The notes below the pieces were generated by a model. That model saw only the letters and a list, made by a program, of their open reading frames with translations, made no database searches and was not told the DNA's origin. From CAZTXD01 sp964617995 (GTDB lineage Bacteria > Actinomycetota > Acidimicrobiia > Spongiisociales > ZC4RG35): a DNA stretch of 37,416 nt. The DNA is taken from assembly GCA_964617995.1 (NCBI GenBank), contig CAZTXD010000018.1, positions 1 to 37,416 of the forward strand. The letters run 5' to 3'. Both the position numbers and the translations under genes were made by a program. Positions 30,234 through 37,401 of this stretch are shown one piece after another. The first letter of the stretch is position 1. Each line of letters begins with the position of its first letter.

Positions 30234-30326
30234 CCTTCTTTGGTCGGGGAGGAACGGTTCCCAGCTTCCTTGGTTCTGTACGAACGGATGCCGTTCGCCA
30301 CCATCCAAAGAAGCCTCAGGCCGTTC
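30234..30326. repeat. Structured dispersed repeat, copy A
   Basis: An imperfect palindrome centred on 30289. Outer stem GAACGG (30252-30257)/CCGTTC (30321-30326), middle stem GCTTCCTTGG (30264-30273)/CCAAAGAAGC (30305-30314) with one C-A mismatch, and inner hairpin CGAACGG-atg-CCGTTCG (30281-30297). A direct copy of the middle-stem 5' arm, CCTTCTTTGG, lies at 30234-30243. It aligns without gaps to 37308-37400 at offset 7,074. It fills the gap between the HD-GYP/LuxR gene and ectA. Confidence 0.75.
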
Positions 30327-30370
30327 GCGCAGACCCTTCCCAACTCACGGATCGGACAGGAGGACCCTAT

Positions 30371-30399
30371 TTGGGTAAGGAATCGCGCCTGCCTACGGT
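30371..30399 (+). promoter_or_regulatory. Possible ectABCD promoter
   Basis: TTGGGT, a 17-base spacer and TACGGT form a weak sigma-70-like promoter about 100 bases before the ectA ATG. The boxes match only three of six bases each, so this is tentative. Confidence 0.25.
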
Positions 30400-30503
30400 G
30401 AAAAAGAGAGCAACCCACCGGGCTGTGATTCCCCATAGGTCGAACTGAAACCCCGCCGCGTCCCCTGGTCGTTCGAGAACCCGAAAAGCCTGATGGGGCC
30501 GAC

Positions 30504-30935
30504 ATGTGGCGTCTCGCCAGGGCAACGGTCGATGCGAACTCGCCCTACAGCTACTTGATGCTGGGCGAGTATTTCGCGGAGAACTGCGCGGTGGCAGAGC
30601 AGCGAGGCGACCTGGTCGGATTCGTCACCGGATTCCGTCCTCTCGAGGACCCCGAGACGCTGTTCATCTGGCAGATAGCCGTCGATCCCCGAGTCCGCGG
30701 GCAGGGCATCGGCAGCAAGCTGCTCGACCATGTGGCGAGTCGACCCCGTGTGCCCCGGCTCCGCTGGCTCGAGGCGACGGTGACTCCGGACAACGAGGCT
30801 TCCCAAAGCCTGTTCCGTAGCTTCGCCGAGCGGTGGCAGACCGACTGTCACGAGGAGGAGCTCTTCGCGCGTTCGGACTTCCCCCCGGACGCAGATCACG
30901 AGGCGGAGATCCGGTTCCGGATCGGGGCGTTCTGA
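30504..30935 (+). CDS. ectA: L-2,4-diaminobutyrate N-gamma-acetyltransferase
   Basis: GNAT enzyme acetylating diaminobutyrate, second step of ectoine synthesis. Seen: MWRLARATVDANSPYSYLML, FVTGFRPLEDPETLFIWQIA and the acetyl-CoA loop VRGQGIGSKLLDHV, then EATVTPDNEASQSLFRSF. From ATG 30504 it is 143 aa, shorter than most EctA. The same frame is open back to 30429, and its codons (LVVREPEKPDGAD just before the ATG) match the family N-terminal strand, yet contain no ATG, GTG or TTG. A CTG at 30465 could start a 156-aa form. The true start, or a sequence error, needs checking. It is the first gene of ectABCD. Confidence 0.88.
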   Translation: MWRLARATVDANSPYSYLMLGEYFAENCAVAEQRGDLVGFVTGFRPLEDPETLFIWQIAVDPRVRGQGIGSKLLDHVASRPRVPRLRWLEATVTPDNEASQSLFRSFAERWQTDCHEEELFARSDFPPDADHEAEIRFRIGAF

Positions 30936-31045
30936 CCGGACGGCGATGCCATGACGTCCCACCGCGTACCCGCCCCCACCGAGGTGAGGCCGGAGCCAGA
31001 CGCCGTCGGGACGGCCACGACACGAGACAACCAGGAGGGAAAGAC

Positions 31046-32344
31046 ATGGATACATTCCAGCGACTCGAATCGGAAGTGCGCTCGTACAGCCGCACCTGGC
31101 CCACTGTTTTCGACACGGCGGCCGGGGCGCGGTTGACCGATCGGGCAGGGAACGATTACCTCGACTTCTTCGCGGGAGCGGGTGCTCTCAACTACGGGCA
31201 CAATCCCGAGAACCTGCGAACGGCGCTGGTGGACTACCTACAGAGATCGGGCATCACCCACTCGCTGGACACGGCCACCGTCGCCAGGGAGCGTTTCCTG
31301 CTGGCCATCGACGAGGTGCTTCTCGGTCCGAGGGAACTCGACTACAAGGTCATGTTCCCCGGTCCCACGGGCACCAACGCCGTGGAGGCGGCTCTGAAGC
31401 TCGCTCGGAAGGTGACCGGCCGTGAGACCGTGATCGGTTTCACCAACGCCTTCCACGGCATGACACTCGGGTCACTGGCGGTGACCGGTGATGCCGCCAA
31501 GAGAGCCGGGGCAGGCGTGCCCTTGAACGACACCGTGGCGATGCCCTTCGCCGGCTCACTGGGGGATGAGGTAAACACGCTCGACCAGCTCGAGTTCTTC
31601 CTCACCGACCACGGCAGCGGTCTGGACATTCCGGCGGCGGTGATCATCGAGACCATCCAGGCAGAGGGAGGCGTCAACGTCGCCTCGGCCGGGTGGATGC
31701 GACGTCTGAGCGAGATCTGCCGCGCCCACGGCGTAGTCCTCATCGTCGACGACATCCAGGTGGGATGCGGGCGGACGGGCCCGTTCTTCTCCTTCGAGGA
31801 GATGGACCTCCCGTTCCAGCCCGACATCGTGTGCCTGTCGAAGTCACTGAGCGGGTACGGCCTTCCGCTGTCCATCGTGCTTCTCGACCCGCGCCTGGAC
31901 GTGTGGGATCCGGGGGAGCACAACGGCACCTTCCGGGGCTTCAACCCGGCCTTCGTCACAGCGGAGGCCGCCCTGCGGAACTGGTGGTCGGACAGTTCGC
32001 TCACAGACGGTGTGAAGCGCCGGGAGGGCATCATTCGGGCCCATCTCGGGGACCTGTCGTCTGATCGCGACGGGGCGCTGGAGGCGCCCCGAGGAAGAGG
32101 GCTCATCTGGGGTCTTCCCACCGTCGACCCGGACGATGCCGGCGCCATTTGCCGGGCAGCGTTCGATCGGGGACTGGTGATGGAGACAGCCGGAGCCAAC
32201 GGGGAGGTCCTCAAGTTCCTTCCGCCCCTGACTATCAACGGCGACGACCTGCAGCGGGGACTGGACATCTTCGGCGAGGCCGTCGCCGCCGTCGTTGGAC
32301 GGAAGAGCAGCCGCGCCGTGGCCGCTGCCGCCGCCGGCTCGTGA
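31046..32344 (+). CDS. ectB: Diaminobutyrate-2-oxoglutarate aminotransferase
   Basis: A 432-aa class III aminotransferase converting aspartate semialdehyde to L-2,4-diaminobutyrate, the first committed ectoine step. The PLP lysine is K266 in CLSKSLSGYGLP, with VDDIQVGCGRTG (residues 234-245), FPGPTGTNAVEAALKLAR and FHGMTLGSLAVTG. Its opening FQRLESEVRSYSRTWPTVF is the EctB signature. ATG 31046 follows GGAGG; the 110 bases after ectA hold no gene. The alanine-rich last 15 residues are unusual but harmless. Confidence 0.96.
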   Translation: MDTFQRLESEVRSYSRTWPTVFDTAAGARLTDRAGNDYLDFFAGAGALNYGHNPENLRTALVDYLQRSGITHSLDTATVARERFLLAIDEVLLGPRELDYKVMFPGPTGTNAVEAALKLARKVTGRETVIGFTNAFHGMTLGSLAVTGDAAKRAGAGVPLNDTVAMPFAGSLGDEVNTLDQLEFFLTDHGSGLDIPAAVIIETIQAEGGVNVASAGWMRRLSEICRAHGVVLIVDDIQVGCGRTGPFFSFEEMDLPFQPDIVCLSKSLSGYGLPLSIVLLDPRLDVWDPGEHNGTFRGFNPAFVTAEAALRNWWSDSSLTDGVKRREGIIRAHLGDLSSDRDGALEAPRGRGLIWGLPTVDPDDAGAICRAAFDRGLVMETAGANGEVLKFLPPLTINGDDLQRGLDIFGEAVAAVVGRKSSRAVAAAAAGS

Positions 32345-32372
32345 GACCTCTACCACTCGAGAAGGAGCCTCG

Positions 32373-32777
32373 GTGATCATCCGACGTCTCGTCGACCTGA
32401 TCGGCAGCGACCGGGAGGTGGACGCACCGAATTGGACATCGCGGCGTCTCCTCCTGGCGGGGGACGGCATGGGCTTCTCCATGCACGACACCGTCATCCA
32501 GGCCGGCACGGAGACCGAGATGCACTATCAGAATCACCTCGAGGCCGTCTACTGCATCGAGGGGAAAGCGGAGATCCTCGACCTCGATGATGGGGGCACC
32601 GTCCACGAGATCGAGCCGGGCGTCATGTATGCGCTCGACGACCACGATCGGCACATCTTGCGGGCGATCACCGACTTCCGCGCCGTATGCGTGTTCAACC
32701 CCCCGGTCACGGGTCGAGAGGTCCACGACCAAGACGGCGCCTATCCACTGGTCGTCGACGACAAGGAGAAACAATGA
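32373..32777 (+). CDS. ectC: L-ectoine synthase
   Basis: A 134-aa cupin that closes the ring of N-gamma-acetyl-diaminobutyrate to ectoine. IIRRLVDLIGSDREVDAPNW is the diagnostic N-terminus, followed by cupin residues in HYQNHLEAVYCIEGKAEI and the later YALDDHDRHILRA. GTG 32373 follows GAAGGAG. The stop overlaps ectD (ATGA). Confidence 0.96.
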   Translation: MIIRRLVDLIGSDREVDAPNWTSRRLLLAGDGMGFSMHDTVIQAGTETEMHYQNHLEAVYCIEGKAEILDLDDGGTVHEIEPGVMYALDDHDRHILRAITDFRAVCVFNPPVTGREVHDQDGAYPLVVDDKEKQ

Positions 32778-33667
32778 CCACTATCACCGATCGTTATCCA
32801 TCGCGAGTGGGTACCCGCGGCGGGGTGAGCGAGCGTCTCGACCCCGTCGTATGGGGCGATGGGACCTGCTCCGGTCCGCTGACGGCCGGGCAACTCGACT
32901 CATTCGACCGCGACGGCTGCATCGTGCTCGAGAACGTTCTCGACTCCGACACGGTCCGTGACGCCCTCGTAGAGGTGGATCGGCTGGGCGCAGACCCGCA
33001 GACGCGTGCCTCGCACCGGGCCGTGCTCGAGCCGGACTCGGACACGCTGAGATCGCTCTTCGAGGTGCATCGGGTCAGCGAGGTGTTCGGAGCCCTCGCA
33101 GCCGACGAGCGCCTGGCCGGAGTCGCCCGCCAACTACTCGACGACGACGTCTACATCCACCAGAGCCGCGTAAACCTGAAGCGAGCCCTGTTCGGACGCT
33201 CCTTCCAGTGGCACTCCGACTTCGAGACGTGGCACGTCGAGGACGGCATGCCGGCCATGCGGGCCGTCAGCGCTTCCATCGCCCTCACCGACAACCACGA
33301 ATGGAACGGTCCCCTGTACCTGATCGAAGGCTCACACCGGTGGTATGTGTCCTTCGACGGCGTCACCCCCGACGAGAACTATCGCAGGTCCCTGCGGAAG
33401 CAAGAGCACGGCTCGCCGGATGCCGAGACCCTGAGCTGGCTGTGGGAGAGAGGCGACATGGCCACCTTCGCGGCGCCGGCAGGATCCGTCGTCTTCTTCG
33501 ATTGCAACATCATGCACGGCTCGCCCAACAACATATCGCCGGTGCCACGAACCAACGGGTTCCTCGTCTACAACAGCGTCACCAACGCGCTGGTGGAGCC
33601 GTTCGGTACCGACGAGCCCAGGCCAGTCCACATAGCCACCCGAGAGCCGGAGCCGATACCGGCCTGA
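32774..33667 (+). CDS. ectD: Ectoine 5-hydroxylase
   Basis: A 297-aa Fe(II)/2-oxoglutarate dioxygenase converting ectoine to 5-hydroxyectoine. The iron ligands are H147 and D149 in the family signature FQWHSDFETWHVEDGMPAMR, and H248 in NIMHGSPNN. R-containing 2OG-binding residues follow near the C-terminus. ATG overlaps the ectC TGA. Its presence means the strain can make hydroxyectoine, often favoured under heat or desiccation as well as salt. Confidence 0.95.
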   Translation: MTTITDRYPSRVGTRGGVSERLDPVVWGDGTCSGPLTAGQLDSFDRDGCIVLENVLDSDTVRDALVEVDRLGADPQTRASHRAVLEPDSDTLRSLFEVHRVSEVFGALAADERLAGVARQLLDDDVYIHQSRVNLKRALFGRSFQWHSDFETWHVEDGMPAMRAVSASIALTDNHEWNGPLYLIEGSHRWYVSFDGVTPDENYRRSLRKQEHGSPDAETLSWLWERGDMATFAAPAGSVVFFDCNIMHGSPNNISPVPRTNGFLVYNSVTNALVEPFGTDEPRPVHIATREPEPIPA

Positions 33668-33684
33668 CTCCGGTCCGAGTCCGG

Positions 33685-33707
33685 CCCCGGGCGTGACCGC
33701 TCCGGGG
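33685..33707. terminator. Hairpin between convergent ectD and ku
   Basis: CCCCGG (33685-33690) and CCGGGG (33702-33707) can form a 6-bp GC stem with an 11-base loop in the 44-base gap between the two stops. It may terminate both transcripts; there is no U tract. Confidence 0.35.
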
Positions 33708-33711
33708 TCGA

Positions 33712-34497
33712 TCAGGCCGACTTCTGCTCGGACTTCGTCGCCTCCACCGAGGCTTTCAGGGCATCGAGGAGATCGACCACCTTGGTGGGTTCGGCCGTCT
33801 CCGGGGCGACGATCTCCTCGCCGGACACCTTCTTGGCCGCTGCGTCCTCGATCGCCTCACGACTCGTGTCGACGTACTCGGAGGCTTCGAACGGCCGGCT
33901 GAGGTTGGCGATGAGGTTCTCGGCCATCTCCACCTCCTCGGGCCGGATCTCGACGTCACCTTCCAGTTCTTCGAACTCCGGCACCCGGACCTCGTCCGGC
34001 CAGAACATCGTCTCCATGACGAGAACCCCCTCCTTGACCCGCAGGGTGGCCAGATGCTGCTTGTCGCGGATCGCCACCTTGGCGATCGCCACCACACCCT
34101 TGTCTTCGATCGCCTTCTGGAAGATCCTGTATGCCTTCAGCCCCGACTTCTCGGGAGCGAGGTAGTAGGACTTCTGGTACATGATCGGATCGATCTCCGA
34201 GGCGTCGACGAACTGCACGACGTCGACGAGCTTGGAGCCTCCGGTGCTGGTGACCTCCAACTCCTCATCGGTGAAGACCACGTAGCGGCCCTTCTCGAAC
34301 TCGAAGCCCTTGACGATGTCGTCCCAGGAGACCTCCTCGCCGTCGGATTCGGCGACCCGCTTGTAGCGGATGGGGGAGTGATCCCCCTTGCGAAGCTGCT
34401 TGAAGCTGGGGCTGCGGTTCTCCGTTGCCGAGTACATGGCCACCGGTATCGACACGAGCCCGAAGCTGATGGCGCCTTTCCAGATTGAACGGGGCAT
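33712..34497 (-). CDS. ku: Non-homologous end-joining protein Ku
   Basis: A 261-aa bacterial Ku homodimer subunit that rings DNA ends and recruits the ligase. It starts MPRSIWKGAISFGLVSIPV, followed by the core VKGFEFEKGRYVVFTDEELE, YYLAPEKSGLKAYRIFQKAI and LRVKEGVLVMETMFWPDEVR. The C-terminal tail (after about 230) is alanine- and lysine-rich. ATG 34497 lies 6 bases after a near-consensus TAGAAT box. It is downstream of thrC but appears to have its own promoter. Confidence 0.95.
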   Translation of the reverse strand: MPRSIWKGAISFGLVSIPVAMYSATENRSPSFKQLRKGDHSPIRYKRVAESDGEEVSWDDIVKGFEFEKGRYVVFTDEELEVTSTGGSKLVDVVQFVDASEIDPIMYQKSYYLAPEKSGLKAYRIFQKAIEDKGVVAIAKVAIRDKQHLATLRVKEGVLVMETMFWPDEVRVPEFEELEGDVEIRPEEVEMAENLIANLSRPFEASEYVDTSREAIEDAAAKKVSGEEIVAPETAEPTKVVDLLDALKASVEATKSEQKSA

Positions 34498-34503
34498 GAC
34501 CCG

Positions 34504-34532
34504 ATTCTATTCGCGTCGTGTGACATCAACGA
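34504..34532 (-). promoter_or_regulatory. Leaderless promoter of ku
   Basis: On the minus strand TAGAAT (34509-34504) is followed by 6 bases and the ku ATG. ACTCGTTGATGT lies 13 bases upstream of the box, overlapping the thrC stop, exactly as before the tRNA-Ala -10 box. Confidence 0.55.
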
Positions 34533-35878
34533 GTGACGGAGGCGAGGTGCGAGCTGAGGGCCTCCATGTCGGCGGGGAGGCGCACCAGACGCTCGGGGCG
34601 GTCGAGGGACTCGGCGACGTCGTCGGGAAGAGAGGGGTGGTAGCCGATGGCATCGGCAACCACGTCTCCGAACTTGGCCGGGTGGGCCGTGCCCACCACG
34701 ATCGTGGGAGCGGCAGCCGGTCGGGAAGCGGCCAGGCTCCAGGCGACTGCCGTGTGGGGGTCGAGCACCGCACCGGTGGCCTCGTGGGCGTGGCGTATGG
34801 CCCCACGGATCTGGTCATCGGGACGCCATCCGGCCGCGAAGTCGGATCGCATGCGGGCGGCGACCTCGGGCGGAAGGCGGACGACACCCCTCTCCGACAG
34901 GGATTCCTGCACCTCACGGATCCGGGCTGGATCCTCGTCGAGGGCTTCGAACAGGTATCGCTCGAGATTGGAGGGGACCTGGATGTCCATCGCCGGTGCC
35001 ACGGTGGATGCGACCGGGCCGACACTCAGGTGCCCGCTCTCGATGAGGTCGGCCAGGCCGTGGTTGCTGTTGTTGGCGATCGTCAGGTTCCCGATGGGTG
35101 CCCCCATCCTCCGGGCCAGGTGGGCGGCCAGGACGTTCCCGAAGTTCCCGGTGGGGACGACGAAGTCCACGGGCTCATCGAACCGGGAGGCGATGAAAGA
35201 GTAATAGGCGCCCTGACCCACGATCCGCGCCCAGTTGATGGAGTTGATCGCTCCCAGCGGATGATGTCCCCGCAGGGTCGCGAAGGCGGCCTTCACCAGC
35301 CGCTGACAGTCGTCGAACGTGCCCTCCACCGCCACCGCGTGGACATTGGCGTCGGGCACCGTCGTCATCTGGCGTCTCTGCACCTCCGAGACGGCTCCGT
35401 CCGGGAACAGGACGACGATATCGATGCTGGAACGACCCCGACACGCCTCGATGGCGGCGGAACCGGTGTCGCCGCTGGTGGCCCCGAGGACGAGGAGCCT
35501 ATCGCCCCGACGGTCCAGCACGCGCTCGAAGAGCATCCCGAGGAGCTGGAGGGCATAGTCCTTGAACGAGAGGGTCGGCCCCCAGAACAACTCCAGGAGG
35601 AACCGTCCTCCTCCCAGGTCCTGCAGAGGAGCTACCTCGGGGTGACGGAACGTCGAGTACACCCGCGTCGTGATCGACTCCAGCTCGCCGCTGAGATCGT
35701 CGGGAGCGACGAAGGGCGCCACGAAGCCCGCGACGGCTTCCGGGTAGGTTCCCGCCGTCGGCGGTAGCGCCGGGAGTGATTCGGGCACGTAGAGGCCGCC
35801 ATCGGGGGCGAGCCCCTCGAGGAGGACCTCGGTGAAGCCCTTACCGGAGACGCCGCCCCGGGTGGACCGGTAGAGCAT
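34526..35878 (-). CDS. thrC: Threonine synthase
   Basis: A 450-aa PLP enzyme converting O-phosphohomoserine to threonine. It starts MLYRSTRGGVSGKGFTEVLLEGLAPDGGLYVP; the cofactor lysine is K106 in GPTLSFKDYALQLLG, with LGATSGDTGSAAIEA and VPTGNFGNVLAAHLARRMG. The long form with an N-terminal extension is the E. coli/yeast type. ATG 35878 shares one base with the hom stop (TGATG). No thrB kinase is present in the window. Confidence 0.95.
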   Translation of the reverse strand: MLYRSTRGGVSGKGFTEVLLEGLAPDGGLYVPESLPALPPTAGTYPEAVAGFVAPFVAPDDLSGELESITTRVYSTFRHPEVAPLQDLGGGRFLLELFWGPTLSFKDYALQLLGMLFERVLDRRGDRLLVLGATSGDTGSAAIEACRGRSSIDIVVLFPDGAVSEVQRRQMTTVPDANVHAVAVEGTFDDCQRLVKAAFATLRGHHPLGAINSINWARIVGQGAYYSFIASRFDEPVDFVVPTGNFGNVLAAHLARRMGAPIGNLTIANNSNHGLADLIESGHLSVGPVASTVAPAMDIQVPSNLERYLFEALDEDPARIREVQESLSERGVVRLPPEVAARMRSDFAAGWRPDDQIRGAIRHAHEATGAVLDPHTAVAWSLAASRPAAAPTIVVGTAHPAKFGDVVADAIGYHPSLPDDVAESLDRPERLVRLPADMEALSSHLASVTR

Positions 35879-37152
35879 CAGGCTTCGCCGGCGACCCGTA
35901 TCACCGCCGCGACCTGACGGACCGGGTCGAGGTCGGCGAGTCGGTGCAGCGCCTTGCTGTGAGCCGCCTCGGGAGCGGCATGGGTGATCAGCAGCAACGT
36001 GGCGTCGTCGCCGCGCCCTTCCTGCCACACCGAGCGCAGCGACACGCCCGCCTCTCCGAAGGAGCCGGCGATGGCGGCGAGGACACCGGGGGCGTCCTCC
36101 ACTTCCAGACGCAGGTACTGGCTGGTGTCGACGAGCCCGAAGTCGGCGACGGCTCCGGCACCGATGCGGACACGGGGAGCCACGGGAGCGTCGGCGAGCA
36201 GCTCGCGGGCCGCGGTCACGACATCCCCCAGCACGGCCGTTGCAGTGGGATCACCGCCGGCCCCGGGTCCCGAGAACAGCAGTTCGCCCAGCGCCGGCCC
36301 CGAAACGAACACCGCGTTCTGGGCCCCCCGTATCGCGGCAAGCGGGTGGGTGGAGGGCACCAGCGAGGGATGGACCCGCACGCTGATCCCTTCGGGGGAC
36401 GACTCGGCGATGCCCAGCAGCTTCACCGTGTAGCCGAGCCGGGCTGCGAAGGCGATGTCGACTGGGTCGATGCCCTCGATCCCTTCGGTGTGGACCCGGT
36501 CGAGGTCCACCCAGACCCCGAAGGCGAGACCGGCGAGGATCACGGCCTTGGCGGCGGCGTCGGCCCCCGACACGTCCGCCGTCGGGTCCGCTTCGGCGAA
36601 GCCGAGGCGCTGGGCCTCGGCGAGCACCTCGGGATAGGAGCGTTCCTCGTCGCTCATCTGGCTGAGGATGAAGTTGGTGGTGCCGTTGACGATGCCCATG
36701 ACCGTCGTGATCCGCTCACCGGCGAGGGACTCCGACAGCGGGCGGATGATGGGGATGCCTCCACCCACTGCCGCCTCGAACAGCAGCGAAACGCCGCGGG
36801 CTGCGGCCTCCTCGAAGAGCCTCGGGCCGTCGGTGGCCACGAGCTGCTTGTTGGCGGTGACGACGGGCTTGCCGGCTTCCAGGGCCGACAACACCAGGGA
36901 TCGGGCGGGCTCCATGCCTCCCATCAGCTCGACCACCAGGTCGACGTCGGGATCGGATACGACTTCCTCCGGCCGATCGGTGGCGTACTCGGCGGGGAAC
37001 TGGCGGGTCCGGTCGAGGTCTCGCACCGCCACCCGGGCCAGCTCCAGGTCGAGGCCGGTCTTGGTGCCGATCGCCTGGCGATCTGCCAGCAGCTTGTGGG
37101 CCAGGCTTCCGCCGACGACACCGCCACCGAGGATTCCGATTCGGACGCTCAT
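35878..37152 (-). CDS. hom: Homoserine dehydrogenase
   Basis: A 424-aa enzyme reducing aspartate semialdehyde to homoserine. The NAD(P) motif is GILGGGVVGGSLAHKL; VTANKQLVA, EAAVGGGIPIIRPL, GIVNGTTNFILSQM and FAEADPTADVSGADAAAKA are signatures. The last 80 residues form an ACT domain (VEDAPGVLAAIAGSFGEAGV), so threonine feedback is likely. ATG 37152 lies 10 bases after TAGCGT, with GGGG between. It heads hom-thrC. Confidence 0.95.
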   Translation of the reverse strand: MSVRIGILGGGVVGGSLAHKLLADRQAIGTKTGLDLELARVAVRDLDRTRQFPAEYATDRPEEVVSDPDVDLVVELMGGMEPARSLVLSALEAGKPVVTANKQLVATDGPRLFEEAAARGVSLLFEAAVGGGIPIIRPLSESLAGERITTVMGIVNGTTNFILSQMSDEERSYPEVLAEAQRLGFAEADPTADVSGADAAAKAVILAGLAFGVWVDLDRVHTEGIEGIDPVDIAFAARLGYTVKLLGIAESSPEGISVRVHPSLVPSTHPLAAIRGAQNAVFVSGPALGELLFSGPGAGGDPTATAVLGDVVTAARELLADAPVAPRVRIGAGAVADFGLVDTSQYLRLEVEDAPGVLAAIAGSFGEAGVSLRSVWQEGRGDDATLLLITHAAPEAAHSKALHRLADLDPVRQVAAVIRVAGEA

Positions 37153-37162
37153 GACCCCGGGA

Positions 37163-37168
37163 ACGCTA
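37163..37168 (-). promoter_or_regulatory. -10 element TAGCGT for hom
   Basis: On the minus strand TAGCGT stands 10 bases before the hom ATG, so the leader would be absent or a few bases long. Confidence 0.4.
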
Positions 37169-37202
37169 GTCAGCCCCTTGCGGGGACCGAACCGGCCATC
37201 GG

Positions 37203-37208
37203 TAGACT
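37203..37208 (+). promoter_or_regulatory. -10 element TAGACT for tRNA-Arg
   Basis: TAGACT lies 14 bases before the tRNA. TTGCGG at 37178-37183 is a possible -35 with a long 19-base spacing. Confidence 0.4.
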
Positions 37209-37222
37209 GGCCCTCTCACACG

Positions 37223-37294
37223 GCTCCCGTAGCTCAGGGGATAGAGCACCGGTCTCCGGAACCGGGTGCGCAGGTTCGAGTCCTGCCGGGAGCG
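37223..37294 (+). tRNA. tRNA-Arg (anticodon CCG)
   Basis: Cloverleaf with acceptor GCTCCCG/CGGGAGC, D arm GCTC/GAGC, anticodon stem CCGGT/ACCGG with loop CTCCGGA (anticodon CCG), and T arm GCAGG TTCGAGT CCTGC. The discriminator is G37294. CCA is not encoded, unlike the other two tRNAs here. Confidence 0.95.
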
Positions 37295-37307
37295 CCGTTC
37301 AACAGTC

Positions 37308-37401
37308 GCTTCCTTGGACGACGGGGAACGGTCTCCCCTTTCCTTGGTTATGGAGGGTCGGAAACCGTACGTGGAGGTCCGAAGAAGCAATGGGCCGTTC
37401 C
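37308..37401. repeat. Structured dispersed repeat, copy B
   Basis: Gap-free partner of copy A at offset 7,074, centred on 37363. Outer stem GAACGG (37326-37331)/CCGTTC (37395-37400), middle stem CTTTCCTTGG (37338-37347)/CCGAAGAAGC (37379-37388) kept by G-U pairs where the bases differ from copy A, and inner CGG-aaa-CCG (37359-37367). GCTTCCTTGG at 37308-37317 repeats the middle-stem arm, as in copy A. It lies 13 bases after tRNA-Arg. The flanking sequence to the window end (37416) is non-coding. Confidence 0.75.

Noticed and set aside
30234..30326. CRISPR-like repeat
   Set aside because: The two copies are 7 kb apart with no regular spacers and no cas genes; it is a dispersed structured repeat.
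29080..30378. Plus-strand 432-aa ORF
   Set aside because: Antisense of the HD-GYP/LuxR gene, with shadow-frame composition.
31046..32344. ectB as a generic GABA or ornithine aminotransferase
   Set aside because: Its place between ectA and ectC and its EctB-type N-terminus settle the assignment.
37166..37390. Minus-strand ORF with RQDSNLRTRFRRPVLYPLSYG
   Set aside because: Antisense of tRNA-Arg and of repeat copy B; a classic tRNA artefact.
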